Source: Bryobacterales bacterium
GTDB lineage: Bacteria > Acidobacteriota > Terriglobia > Bryobacterales > Bryobacteraceae
Reading direction: 5' to 3'
Assembly (NCBI GenBank): GCA_016789745.1
Contig: JAEUQF010000057.1
Location: 1-40,176, forward strand
Length of the DNA: 40,176 nt
A program made the position numbers and the translations under genes. This document shows positions 21,005-27,230 of the stretch, piece after piece (position 1 is the stretch's first letter; the number at the start of each line of letters is the position of its first letter). The notes beneath the pieces were generated by a model that saw only the letters and a list, made by a program, of their open reading frames with translations, had not been told where the DNA came from and did not search any database.

Positions 21005-21190
21005 CTACGCAGCAGCCTTCACCTCACGGCCGGGTTGCATGAGTTGCCCGCTCATGTAGCCGTCTTCGGTGTAGAGCAGCAGGCCGGTTGCCTGCTCGCC
21101 GAACGGATGGACCACCGGCAGCTCTTCCTCCTGCATCTGGTACGACAGCAGACGCCACGTGCCGGCGAAGCGCGCATCGCCGTGCGTCAT
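21005..21190 (-). pseudogene. Lipocalin-like protein, N-terminal part ending at amber
   Basis: 61 residues from an ATG at 21190 that overlaps the rlpA stop (ATGA). It encodes FAGTWRLLSYQMQEEELPVV, then HPFGEQATGLLLYTEDGYMSGQLMQPGR, the first half of a lipocalin-like domain (PF13924 type, from memory). It stops at TAG exactly where the domain should continue into the next reading-frame segment. Compared with relatives I recall, a few linker residues may also be missing. Together the two pieces would make a protein of about 135 residues. Confidence 0.6.
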
Positions 21191-21879
21191 TCGTCCCCTT
21201 CCTGCTTCTGCTGCCGCACCAGGATGGCACGCACACCCTTGCGGCGCAGCTCCGATACCAGCCTGGTTGCTTCTTCGGCATTCGTGGTGCGGCGATACCA
21301 CACCGCATGCAGAGCAGAGCCCGCCCGCGGCGGTGCCAATATCGCCTCTCCTAGTTCCTTCTCCATGCGGGCGCGATACGCCTCCGCTTTGTCGCGTTCC
21401 TGGAAGGCGCCCAGTTGCACCGCATAGTCTCCGCTCGCAAACCCCAGCACCGTCAGCTTCACATCCACGATGCCCGGTCCGATCATCTCGATCTTCTGCG
21501 CCGCCGAGCGTGACAGGTCAATGATGCGGCCATCCACGAACGGGCCGCGATCGGTGATGCGCACATCCACCTCTTTGCCATTGGCGAGGTTCTTCACGCG
21601 CACCATCAGTTCGAAGGGCCATTCGCGATGCGCCGCGGTCAAACGGTTCATGTCGTAGACTTCGCCGTTAGCCGCGCGCCGGCCATGATAGGGATGCCCA
21701 TACCAGCTCGCGATGCCCTTCTGCGTCTCACCTGTTTTGGGAACACGCACGGGCTTCGGCATGCGCGCGGAAGGACGTTGCGTACGCTTGCCGCAACCGG
21801 CTGTGCCCATCAGCGCAAGCACCACCGCGCTCACCACCAGCGTGCTTCGAAGGCCTGTAAATCGGGCGTTCAAACGCAT
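21187..21879 (-). CDS. rlpA: RlpA-like lipoprotein with SPOR domain
   Basis: 230 residues. The N-terminal hydrophobic stretch ends in a lipobox-like GTAGC (Cys29), predicting a lipoprotein. The double-psi beta-barrel (about 52-145) shows KGIASWYGHPYHGRRAANGEVYDMNRLTAAHR and the catalytic-type Asp in VRITDRGPFVDGRIIDLSRSAA. A SPOR domain (about 149-226, SGDYAVQLGAFQERDKAEAYRARME) should bind denuded septal peptidoglycan. RlpA proteins are septal lytic transglycosylases in some bacteria; activity varies by lineage. A TAGAAT -10 candidate lies just upstream (21901-21896), giving a very short leader. The stop overlaps the lipocalin-like start. Confidence 0.92.
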   Translation of the reverse strand: MRLNARFTGLRSTLVVSAVVLALMGTAGCGKRTQRPSARMPKPVRVPKTGETQKGIASWYGHPYHGRRAANGEVYDMNRLTAAHREWPFELMVRVKNLANGKEVDVRITDRGPFVDGRIIDLSRSAAQKIEMIGPGIVDVKLTVLGFASGDYAVQLGAFQERDKAEAYRARMEKELGEAILAPPRAGSALHAVWYRRTTNAEEATRLVSELRRKGVRAILVRQQKQEGDE

Positions 21880-21895
21880 GTCAGCCTATAAAACA

Positions 21896-21913
21896 ATTCT
21901 AGCGCGAAACGTT
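21896..21913 (-). promoter_or_regulatory. Putative rlpA promoter -10 with shared 14-mer
   Basis: On the minus strand AACGTTTCGCGCTA runs into TAGAAT (21901-21896), about 17 bases before the rlpA ATG. The identical 14-mer precedes the rplS -10. A GCGCGAA/TTCGCGC pair brackets it. Confidence 0.35.
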
Positions 21914-21969
21914 TTTTGCCTTCTTCGCGCCACCAACGCTCTTCTTCATTCTCGCACCGCACTTTTCTC

Positions 21970-21998
21970 TTGACTTCTTTCTCAAACAACCTTATATA
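21970..21998 (+). promoter_or_regulatory. Strong sigma-70-like promoter of the lysine-rich peptide
   Basis: TTGACT (21970-21975), 17-base spacer, TATATA (21993-21998). This is the best consensus-like promoter in the window. Predicted transcription start is near 22005, leaving a leader of about 53 bases. Confidence 0.75.
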
Positions 21999-22009
21999 TG
22001 GATCACACT

Positions 22010-22029
22010 GCGATCTCGAACGAGATCGC
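22010..22029 (+). promoter_or_regulatory. 20-bp inverted repeat in the leader (operator or hairpin)
   Basis: GCGATCTCG-AA-CGAGATCGC has perfect 9-bp arms about 5-25 bases after the predicted start. As DNA it is a good dimer operator; as RNA it folds to an 8-bp stem with a GAAC loop. Confidence 0.6.
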
Positions 22030-22057
22030 TAAATCTGATGTTAGGGAGAATCATTCG

Positions 22058-22129
22058 ATGAAGAACGCAACGAAAAAGGCTGCCAAGAAGGCCCCCGCCA
22101 AGAAGGCTGCTGCCAAGAAAAAGAAGTAG
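22058..22129 (+). CDS. 23-residue lysine-rich peptide (histone H1-like composition)
   Basis: MKNATKKAAKKAPAKKAAAK plus KKK: 12 Lys and 8 Ala in 23 residues, no acidic residue. AGGGAG (22043-22048) lies 9 bases before the ATG. A consensus-like promoter, an inverted repeat and a terminator frame it, so it is a complete independent transcription unit although far below usual ORF cut-offs. The KKA(A/P)KK pattern resembles tails of eukaryotic H1 and bacterial Hc1/AlgP-like proteins, suggesting binding to DNA or RNA, but as a free 23-mer this is unusual. Alternatively the unit expresses a small RNA and the ORF is incidental; the good Shine-Dalgarno and biased composition argue against that. Confidence 0.65.
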   Translation: MKNATKKAAKKAPAKKAAAKKKK

Positions 22130-22159
22130 CCCAGGCGGATCAACAAGGTTCGTATAGCA

Positions 22160-22184
22160 GGCCCCGAGGAATCGGGGCCTTTTT
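22160..22184 (+). terminator. Intrinsic terminator
   Basis: GGCCCCGA (22160-22167), loop GGAA, TCGGGGCC (22172-22179), then TTTTT. It lies 30 bases after the lysine-rich ORF and before the convergent ispF. Confidence 0.85.
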
Positions 22185-22217
22185 CTTTGCCTCATCACCC
22201 CGCCTCCGCCTCTTCCC

Positions 22218-22700
22218 TCAACCCCGCTGCATCAACGCGATCGCTTGTGCTTCCGCCGATCGACCCTCTCCCACCGGCCCCACCTTCTCCGCTGTTTTGA
22301 ACTTCACCGATATGCATTCCACAGGCAGCCCAACACACTCCGCCAGGCTCTCGCGAATGCGTAGACGATAGTCCTTCAACTTCGGCCGCTCCAGTATCAC
22401 CGTCGAGTCGATGTTCACCAGCGTGAAGCCCTGTGCGGCAGCAAGCTCCACCGCATGCCGCAACAGCTTCAGACTATCGGCGCCCTTCCAGCGCGGATCC
22501 GTATCGGGAAAGTGCATGCCGATATCACCCAGCGCGCACGCACCCAGAATCGCATCGGTGATCGCATGTGCCAGCACGTCCGCATCGGAGTGCCCATCCA
22601 ATCCGAACTCCGCCGCAATCGCTACACCACCCAATAACAGCGGCCTTCCTACAGCCGTGCGATGAACATCCCAACCCAGCCCGCTGCGATACTCACTCAC
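22218..22700 (-). CDS. ispF: 2-C-methyl-D-erythritol 2,4-cyclodiphosphate synthase
   Basis: 160 residues, normal length. It catalyses the fifth step of the MEP isoprenoid pathway, releasing CMP. Metal ligands and family blocks: GWDVHRTAVGRPLLLGGV (Asp11 and His13), GLDGHSDADVLAHAITDAILGACALGDIGMHFPDTD, NIDSTVILERPKL, ISVKFKTAEKVGPVGEG. The enzyme is a trimer with zinc at the active site. The start overlaps ispD by 4 bases, so the two are coupled. Confidence 0.97.
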   Translation of the reverse strand: MSEYRSGLGWDVHRTAVGRPLLLGGVAIAAEFGLDGHSDADVLAHAITDAILGACALGDIGMHFPDTDPRWKGADSLKLLRHAVELAAAQGFTLVNIDSTVILERPKLKDYRLRIRESLAECVGLPVECISVKFKTAEKVGPVGEGRSAEAQAIALMQRG

Positions 22701-23437
22701 GGCGCGGGCTCCGCCACGCGCTCGGCCGCCGAACGTTCCTGCGTCAGAAACAACTGCGCCAGTTCGAGATCAGTGGGCTTGGTGATTTTGATGTTGCGGT
22801 CACTGCCCGCCACCACACTCACCTCCACCGTCTCCAACCGCTCGACGAGGCTGGCTTCATCGGTGCCGGTGAACGAATCGGCCGCGGCGCGCTCGAAGGC
22901 TTCCTTCAACAACTCGAAGCGAAACACCTGCGGCGTCTGCGCCAGCACCAGTCGATCGCGCGGAATCGTCGCGCGGATCTTGTTGCGATGCACCTGCTTG
23001 ACGGTGTCCACCGGCACCACGCCCACAATCGCCGCGCCCGTCTCGGCAGCCTCGGCAATCACCTTCGTGATCGTCTCCCCATCAATGAACGGACGCACCG
23101 CGTCATGCACCGCCACCAACTCCGTGTCCGGCGCCAGCGCCTGCAGCCCGTGCCACACCGACTCCTGGCGCGTGTCGCCGCCCTGCACACAACGCACCGG
23201 CTTGCTAAAACTCTGCTCGGCCACCGACCGCGCTACCGACTCCAGATCATCGGCGCGTACCGCCACCACGATCTCATTCACTTCGCGGCACGCATCGAAC
23301 TTGCGCAGCGTGTGAATCAGGATCGGTACGCCTTCGAGTAACAGAAACTGCTTCCGGCTGGATGCGGGACGCTCCGCCTGCGTGCGGCTCATGCGAGTCC
23401 CCAGCCCCGCGGCGGGAATGATCACGGCAACTTTCAT
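22697..23437 (-). CDS. ispD: 2-C-methyl-D-erythritol 4-phosphate cytidylyltransferase
   Basis: 246 residues from the ATG at 23437 (AAAGG 6 bases upstream; a TTG 6 bases earlier is less likely). It transfers CMP to MEP in the isoprenoid pathway. Signatures: VAVIIPAAGLGTRM with Lys in SSRKQFLLL (nucleotide binding), GGDTRQESVWHGL, LVAVHDAVRPFI, AQTPQVFRFELL and TDEASLVERL. It lies 55 bases after the PIN/TRAM gene, the same order (yacL-like, ispD, ispF) as in several other phyla. Confidence 0.97.
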   Translation of the reverse strand: MKVAVIIPAAGLGTRMSRTQAERPASSRKQFLLLEGVPILIHTLRKFDACREVNEIVVAVRADDLESVARSVAEQSFSKPVRCVQGGDTRQESVWHGLQALAPDTELVAVHDAVRPFIDGETITKVIAEAAETGAAIVGVVPVDTVKQVHRNKIRATIPRDRLVLAQTPQVFRFELLKEAFERAAADSFTGTDEASLVERLETVEVSVVAGSDRNIKITKPTDLELAQLFLTQERSAAERVAEPAP

Positions 23438-23492
23438 GTTCAACCTTTATGTCCTCACAAACAGCGCGTGTTCGCAAGAGGACGCCGCGCGC

Positions 23493-24563
23493 TTAGGAAG
23501 GCGGCGTCGCGTGATTGGCCTGCTCGCGCACCTGCGCCTTCTCGCCATGCTTCTCATACACGGCATGCACACGATCATCGTGGCGGCCAAAGATCATCTT
23601 GCCGGCGGTGGTCTGCAGCACACTGGTGACGCTGATGTCGATGGTCTTCGAGATCAGCCGCTTGGCATTGTCCACTACTACCATCGTGCCGTCATCCAGA
23701 TAGGCCACGCCCTGGTTGTATTCCTTACCTTCCTTGAGTATAAAGACGCGCATCGTCTCGCCCGGCAGTACCACCGGCTTCAACGCATTGGCCAGTTCGT
23801 TGATGTTCAACACATCCACGCCATGCAACTGCGCCACCTTGTTCAGATTGAAGTCGTTGGTGACGATCTTGCAGTCGTAAAGCTTGGCCAGTTCAATCAG
23901 CTTCATATCGACATCCCGCAGATGCGGGAAGTCTTCCTCTACGATCTGGATGTGCAGTTCGGGCATCTTCTGGATGCGCTGCAGGATGTCCAGCCCGCGA
24001 CGGCCGCGGTTGCGCTTCATCGAATCGCCGGAGTCGGCCACCAGTTGCAGCTCGCGCAGCACGAACTGCGGGATCACCAGTGAGCCATCCACAAAGCCCG
24101 TCTCCACAATGTCGGCAATGCGCCCGTCGATAATCACGCTGGTATCGAGGATTTTGAACGAGTGCTTCGGCATCTTCTCACTGCCGAACACCCCGCCAAA
24201 GGCCGCCAGGTTCAGCATGTCGCCTTTGTTGGCCCCTACCACCAGGCCGACATACGTCATCAGCAGCAAAATGCCGAGTTGCAGGAAAGGTACGGTCGAG
24301 GTGTTCTCCGGCAGCGCCTGCCGCAGCACCAGCGAGATCAGATAAGCCCCGAAGATGCCCATCACGCTGCCGGCAGCCGCGCCTATCAGGCGCTTCAGGC
24401 TAATTTCTTTGGCGCGCAGTTCGAAGACGACAATGGAGACGCCGCACAGCAGCCCTATGCCGCCGGCGAGCCATGGATTGGTGAGATTGAAAGGACGTAA
24501 GAAGAAGGCAGATAACGTTATGAGGACGATGAAGAGCCCGCGGATAACGAATAAATCACTCAC
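23493..24563 (-). CDS. PIN/TRAM-domain membrane protein (YacL-like)
   Basis: 356 residues from the GTG at 24563, with GGAGGGG 10 bases upstream in a hairpin loop. An upstream in-frame start at 24629 would place the promoter region inside the gene and is rejected. Four N-terminal membrane segments (LFVIRGLFIVLITLSAFFL, LAGGIGLLCGVSIVVFELR, GAAAGSVMGIFGAYLISLVL, FLQLGILLLMTYVGLVVGA) lead to a PIN nuclease domain starting FKILDTSVIIDGRIADIVETG, with further acids in DSGDSMKRNRGRRGLDIL and IVTNDFNLNKVA. A C-terminal TRAM RNA-binding domain (about 275-340) follows. Probably a membrane-anchored ribonuclease; substrates unknown. First gene of the operon with ispD and ispF. Confidence 0.9.
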   Translation of the reverse strand: MSDLFVIRGLFIVLITLSAFFLRPFNLTNPWLAGGIGLLCGVSIVVFELRAKEISLKRLIGAAAGSVMGIFGAYLISLVLRQALPENTSTVPFLQLGILLLMTYVGLVVGANKGDMLNLAAFGGVFGSEKMPKHSFKILDTSVIIDGRIADIVETGFVDGSLVIPQFVLRELQLVADSGDSMKRNRGRRGLDILQRIQKMPELHIQIVEEDFPHLRDVDMKLIELAKLYDCKIVTNDFNLNKVAQLHGVDVLNINELANALKPVVLPGETMRVFILKEGKEYNQGVAYLDDGTMVVVDNAKRLISKTIDISVTSVLQTTAGKMIFGRHDDRVHAVYEKHGEKAQVREQANHATPPS

Positions 24564-24657
24564 GCTTCCATCCCCCCTCCGGATGGAGACACCCCGGCCT
24601 TTGCCGGGATATCGGTGTGAGTATAACACCGATAGAGAAGCCTACGCGTGAGTGATT
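24554..24657 (-). promoter_or_regulatory. Structured promoter/leader of the PIN/TRAM-ispDF operon
   Basis: Reading with the gene: TATCGGTGT-TATACTC-ACACCGATA (24634-24610) is a perfect 9-bp inverted repeat with the -10 TATACT (24625-24620) in its centre. CCCGGC-AAAG-GCCGGG (24608-24593) is a second hairpin. TCCATCC-GGAGGGG-GGATGGA (24587-24567) is a third whose loop is the Shine-Dalgarno sequence. The whole is bracketed by a 12-bp inverted repeat (24554-24565 and 24646-24657, GCGTGAGTGATT), one arm covering the GTG start. Confidence 0.55.
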
Positions 24658-24720
24658 GGGAATGAGAGAAATCGGAACGAACGGAGCGAGGAGAGGGGCG
24701 GGCGAGGAACTCGCGGGAAC

Positions 24721-25155
24721 CTAGAGGGCCTTCGCGAGTTCCTGGGCAAACGCACTCTGCGGCTGATTCGTGCGCGGCTTCTTATGCTTCTTACCACCGC
24801 GCTGTCGCTGGCGGTCCAGTGCGTTCGCACCGGCAACGCCGGTAACTCCGGCAGTTACACCGATCGGGCCGGCACCGGGTAGCGGCTTGGCGGAACCTTT
24901 GGGTCGTGGAGGCTGGGCGGGGTTGGCGCGGAGAATGCGATCTTCCAGCGGGGCGCGATCAAAGCGCCGGATAATCGAGTCCATCTCCTCTTGGTTGGGG
25001 GCGTCGATGAAGGCGAAACCTTTCGACTCCTGGGTTTCCGGATTGCGAATTACCTTAACCTCATCAGCAACGAGGTTTTCGGCTCGCAACCACGATAGGA
25101 TGTCATCCTTCGTTACCCAGGTAGGCAGGTTGCCGAGAAAAACAGTAAAACTCAT
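24721..25155 (-). CDS. RRM-domain RNA-binding protein
   Basis: 144 residues. One RNA-recognition motif (2-80) with RNP2 VFLGNLP (5-11) and RNP1-like KGFAFIDA (45-52). A low-complexity Pro/Gly/Ala tail and a basic patch (RQRQRGGKKHKKPRTNQ, about 115-131) follow. Bacterial single-RRM proteins of cyanobacteria and Acidobacteriota bind U/G-rich RNA, often under cold or stress, but no specific target is evident. A GGAG 18 bases before the ATG is distant. It stops with TAG, 157 bases before the PIN/TRAM start. Confidence 0.88.
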   Translation of the reverse strand: MSFTVFLGNLPTWVTKDDILSWLRAENLVADEVKVIRNPETQESKGFAFIDAPNQEEMDSIIRRFDRAPLEDRILRANPAQPPRPKGSAKPLPGAGPIGVTAGVTGVAGANALDRQRQRGGKKHKKPRTNQPQSAFAQELAKAL

Positions 25156-25292
25156 TCGAGGGTGCTGTTCACTCCGTAGGGGATTTCAGGTGGGCTCGTC
25201 CGTGGACGCAGTCCATCAGAGCACTTCAATCGTAACACAGCTATTTGAGGGCCGCAAAGAGGGAAAAGCTGCGGCAGCGCGAAAGCCGCCGC

Positions 25293-26318
25293 TCACCGCC
25301 CAAGAGGGCCCGCCACCGCACTCAAAGCCGCCGCCGGAGCCATCCGGTACGGCGCCAACAGTGCATCTTCGAACGAATAATCGCGCGGCTCTTTGCTCCG
25401 ATTCCGCTGGTACCAGCGATACGTCGCCGTAAGCCCATCCGGGAACGGAGTCGGCGTAAACCGCAGCATACGCTGCGCCTTGCTGATCACCTGCGTGATC
25501 GCTGGCAGGTCGTAATAAACACCAAAGTAGAGCGGCGCCGCCATCGCGTTGCCCCCAGCCTGCTGAATCCGGTCCCGCGGAATCCGAACCGTGTCCGGCT
25601 GGCGCCCCATCACCTTGCCCAGCGCATCCACCAACTCCGCCTGCGTCACCGGCCGCGCATTCGCGATATTGAACGCATGGCCCACCGCCAGCGGGCTCTC
25701 CATCACCTTCATACAGGCCCACACCAGGTCTTTCACATAGCAGAACTGCATCAATCGACGCCCGTCTCCCGGCAGAATGATCGGGCGGTCATCGCGCAGC
25801 CGGTCCCAGAAAAAAGCCTCCCGGTAGAACGGATTTCCCGGACCATATATAAAAGGTGGCCGCAGCGTCACGATCGGCGTACGGTGCCGCTGGTGCATGC
25901 GAAACAGCGTCCGCTCGCTGCGCGCCTTATTGCGCACATACGCGTCGGGGTGATGGTCGGGCGCCAGCGCATTCCCTTCATGATGGTTCAGCCCATCGCC
26001 ATAGGCCGCCACGCTCGACATAAACACGTAGCGCCGCAGATGGTCCCCGGCCGCGTGCACGGTCGCCTCCACCTGCTCCGCCGTTGTCCCTCGCTGCCAG
26101 TCGTATACGTTGTCGAAAACTACCTCGAAGCGCCGTCCCGCCAGCGCCGCCCGAATCGCCTCCGGATCATTGCGGTCCGCCTGCAGATTGCCCACCTTGC
26201 GCCCAAACCCATGTTCCGGCCTCCGGTGCAGAACGCTTACCTCATGTCCCGCCTCCACCAACTCCCGCACCAACTCCCGGCCAATGAACAACGTCCCGCC
26301 GATGACTAGAACTTTCAT
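25293..26318 (-). CDS. NAD-dependent epimerase/dehydratase (extended SDR)
   Basis: 341 residues. Rossmann nucleotide-binding motif GGTLFIG (7-13) replaces the usual GxxGxxG and is typical of an atypical-extended SDR subgroup. VVFDNVYDWQ and FMSSVAAYG (Ser region, 99-107) are followed by the catalytic Tyr127-x3-Lys131 (YVRNK) and RPPFIYGPGNPFYREAFFWDRL. The C-terminal half binds the sugar-nucleotide or other substrate (GRRLMQFCYVKDLVWA, AFNIANARPVTQ). Substrate not predictable. It appears monocistronic, divergent from the LytTR regulator. The last about 20 residues are Ala/Pro-rich and poorly conserved. Confidence 0.88.
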   Translation of the reverse strand: MKVLVIGGTLFIGRELVRELVEAGHEVSVLHRRPEHGFGRKVGNLQADRNDPEAIRAALAGRRFEVVFDNVYDWQRGTTAEQVEATVHAAGDHLRRYVFMSSVAAYGDGLNHHEGNALAPDHHPDAYVRNKARSERTLFRMHQRHRTPIVTLRPPFIYGPGNPFYREAFFWDRLRDDRPIILPGDGRRLMQFCYVKDLVWACMKVMESPLAVGHAFNIANARPVTQAELVDALGKVMGRQPDTVRIPRDRIQQAGGNAMAAPLYFGVYYDLPAITQVISKAQRMLRFTPTPFPDGLTATYRWYQRNRSKEPRDYSFEDALLAPYRMAPAAALSAVAGPLGR

Positions 26319-26419
26319 AACAAAAGCAACCTGCTCATTTAGGCAAGACGAAATCGCGCGCCCTTTTCCTTCAGCATCTTCTAAACCGGCTCACCCGGCC
26401 AGGTGCCCCAGCCTGTTGC

Positions 26420-26425
26420 TATACT
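26420..26425 (+). promoter_or_regulatory. Putative extended -10 of the LytTR regulator
   Basis: TTGC-TATACT ends only 11 bases before the ATG at 26437. A start site at the usual distance would leave about 5 bases of leader and no Shine-Dalgarno sequence is present, suggesting a leaderless message. Confidence 0.5.
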
Positions 26426-26436
26426 AGCCACTTGCA

Positions 26437-27225
26437 ATGCCGGCCCGCCCGTCTTTAGTGATCCAAGCCGTCTTAGTGGATGACGAGCAACTCGCCTGCG
26501 ACGAACTTTCGTTCCTCCTCAAAGACTTCCCCGATATCGAAGTGCAGGCCGTCGGCAATAACGGCCTGCAGGCCGTCGAACTCATCGAAGAGTTCGAGCC
26601 CGACCTCGTCTTTCTCGATGTCCAGATGCCCGGCATGGACGGCATGTCCGTCATCCGCGCCCTGCGCGAGAAGCAGGGCAGCCTGCCCTACTTCGTCCTG
26701 GTCACCGCCTTCGATAACTATGCCGTCGAAGCCTTCCGGCTGGAGGCAATGGACTATCTTCTGAAGCCCTTGGACAAGGATCGCCTCGCCGAAACTATCG
26801 AACGCGTTCGCCGCTACGTCGCCGATAAGCAGCCCGCCGATGCCTCTAACGCGGCCGGCAGTGCCATCGCCCCCAAACCCGCCCTACAGCGCAACAAAGT
26901 CCTGGTGAAGTCCGGAACCCGCAACTTCATCGTTGATGCGCAGGACATCATCTACGCCACCATCGAAGACGGACTGATTACGGTCGTCGCTTCCAACCTG
27001 GAAGGCCAGTCCAACTACCGCACCATCGAAGAACTCCAGTCCAATCTCGACCCCGAACTCTTCTGGCGCGTGCACCGCTCCTACCTGGTAAACATCAACC
27101 GCATCCGCGAAGTGGTGCCGTGGTTCAAGTCCAGCTACCAACTCCGGATGGATGACAAGAAGCAGACCGAAATCCCCGTCAGCCGCGTCCAGACCAAGCG
27201 CCTCCGGATGCTCCTGAAGCTCTGA
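26437..27225 (+). CDS. LytTR-family response regulator
   Basis: 262 residues. Receiver domain (9-125): acidic pocket VDDEQ, phospho-acceptor Asp61 in LVFLDVQMPGMDG, Thr in VTAFDNYAVEAF and Lys in YLLKPLD. Linker 128-155 is Ala/Pro-rich. LytTR DNA-binding domain (156-262): LVKSGTRNFIVDAQDIIYATIEDGLITVV and FWRVHRSYLVNINRIREVVPWF. No histidine kinase is adjacent, so it is an orphan. The ATG at 26437 has no Shine-Dalgarno but a -10 directly upstream. It converges on the PQQ dehydrogenase gene with 5 bases between stops. Confidence 0.95.
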   Translation: MPARPSLVIQAVLVDDEQLACDELSFLLKDFPDIEVQAVGNNGLQAVELIEEFEPDLVFLDVQMPGMDGMSVIRALREKQGSLPYFVLVTAFDNYAVEAFRLEAMDYLLKPLDKDRLAETIERVRRYVADKQPADASNAAGSAIAPKPALQRNKVLVKSGTRNFIVDAQDIIYATIEDGLITVVASNLEGQSNYRTIEELQSNLDPELFWRVHRSYLVNINRIREVVPWFKSSYQLRMDDKKQTEIPVSRVQTKRLRMLLKL

Positions 27226-27230
27226 CCCGT

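Noticed and set aside
21899..21949. A 16-codon lysine-rich ORF on the minus strand (MKKSVGGAKKAKNVSR) facing away from the 23-residue peptide gene
   Set aside because: No Shine-Dalgarno sequence and no convincing promoter; it overlaps the rlpA promoter, so chance is more likely than a second micropeptide.
24564..24629. Upstream start of the PIN/TRAM gene adding 22 residues
   Set aside because: It would place the inverted repeat and the -10 hexamer inside the coding region; the GTG at 24563 has a good GGAGGGG.
25216..25722. Alternative minus-strand ORF overlapping the SDR gene
   Set aside because: Out-of-frame shadow with low-complexity Gly/Ala content; the SDR frame has all expected motifs.
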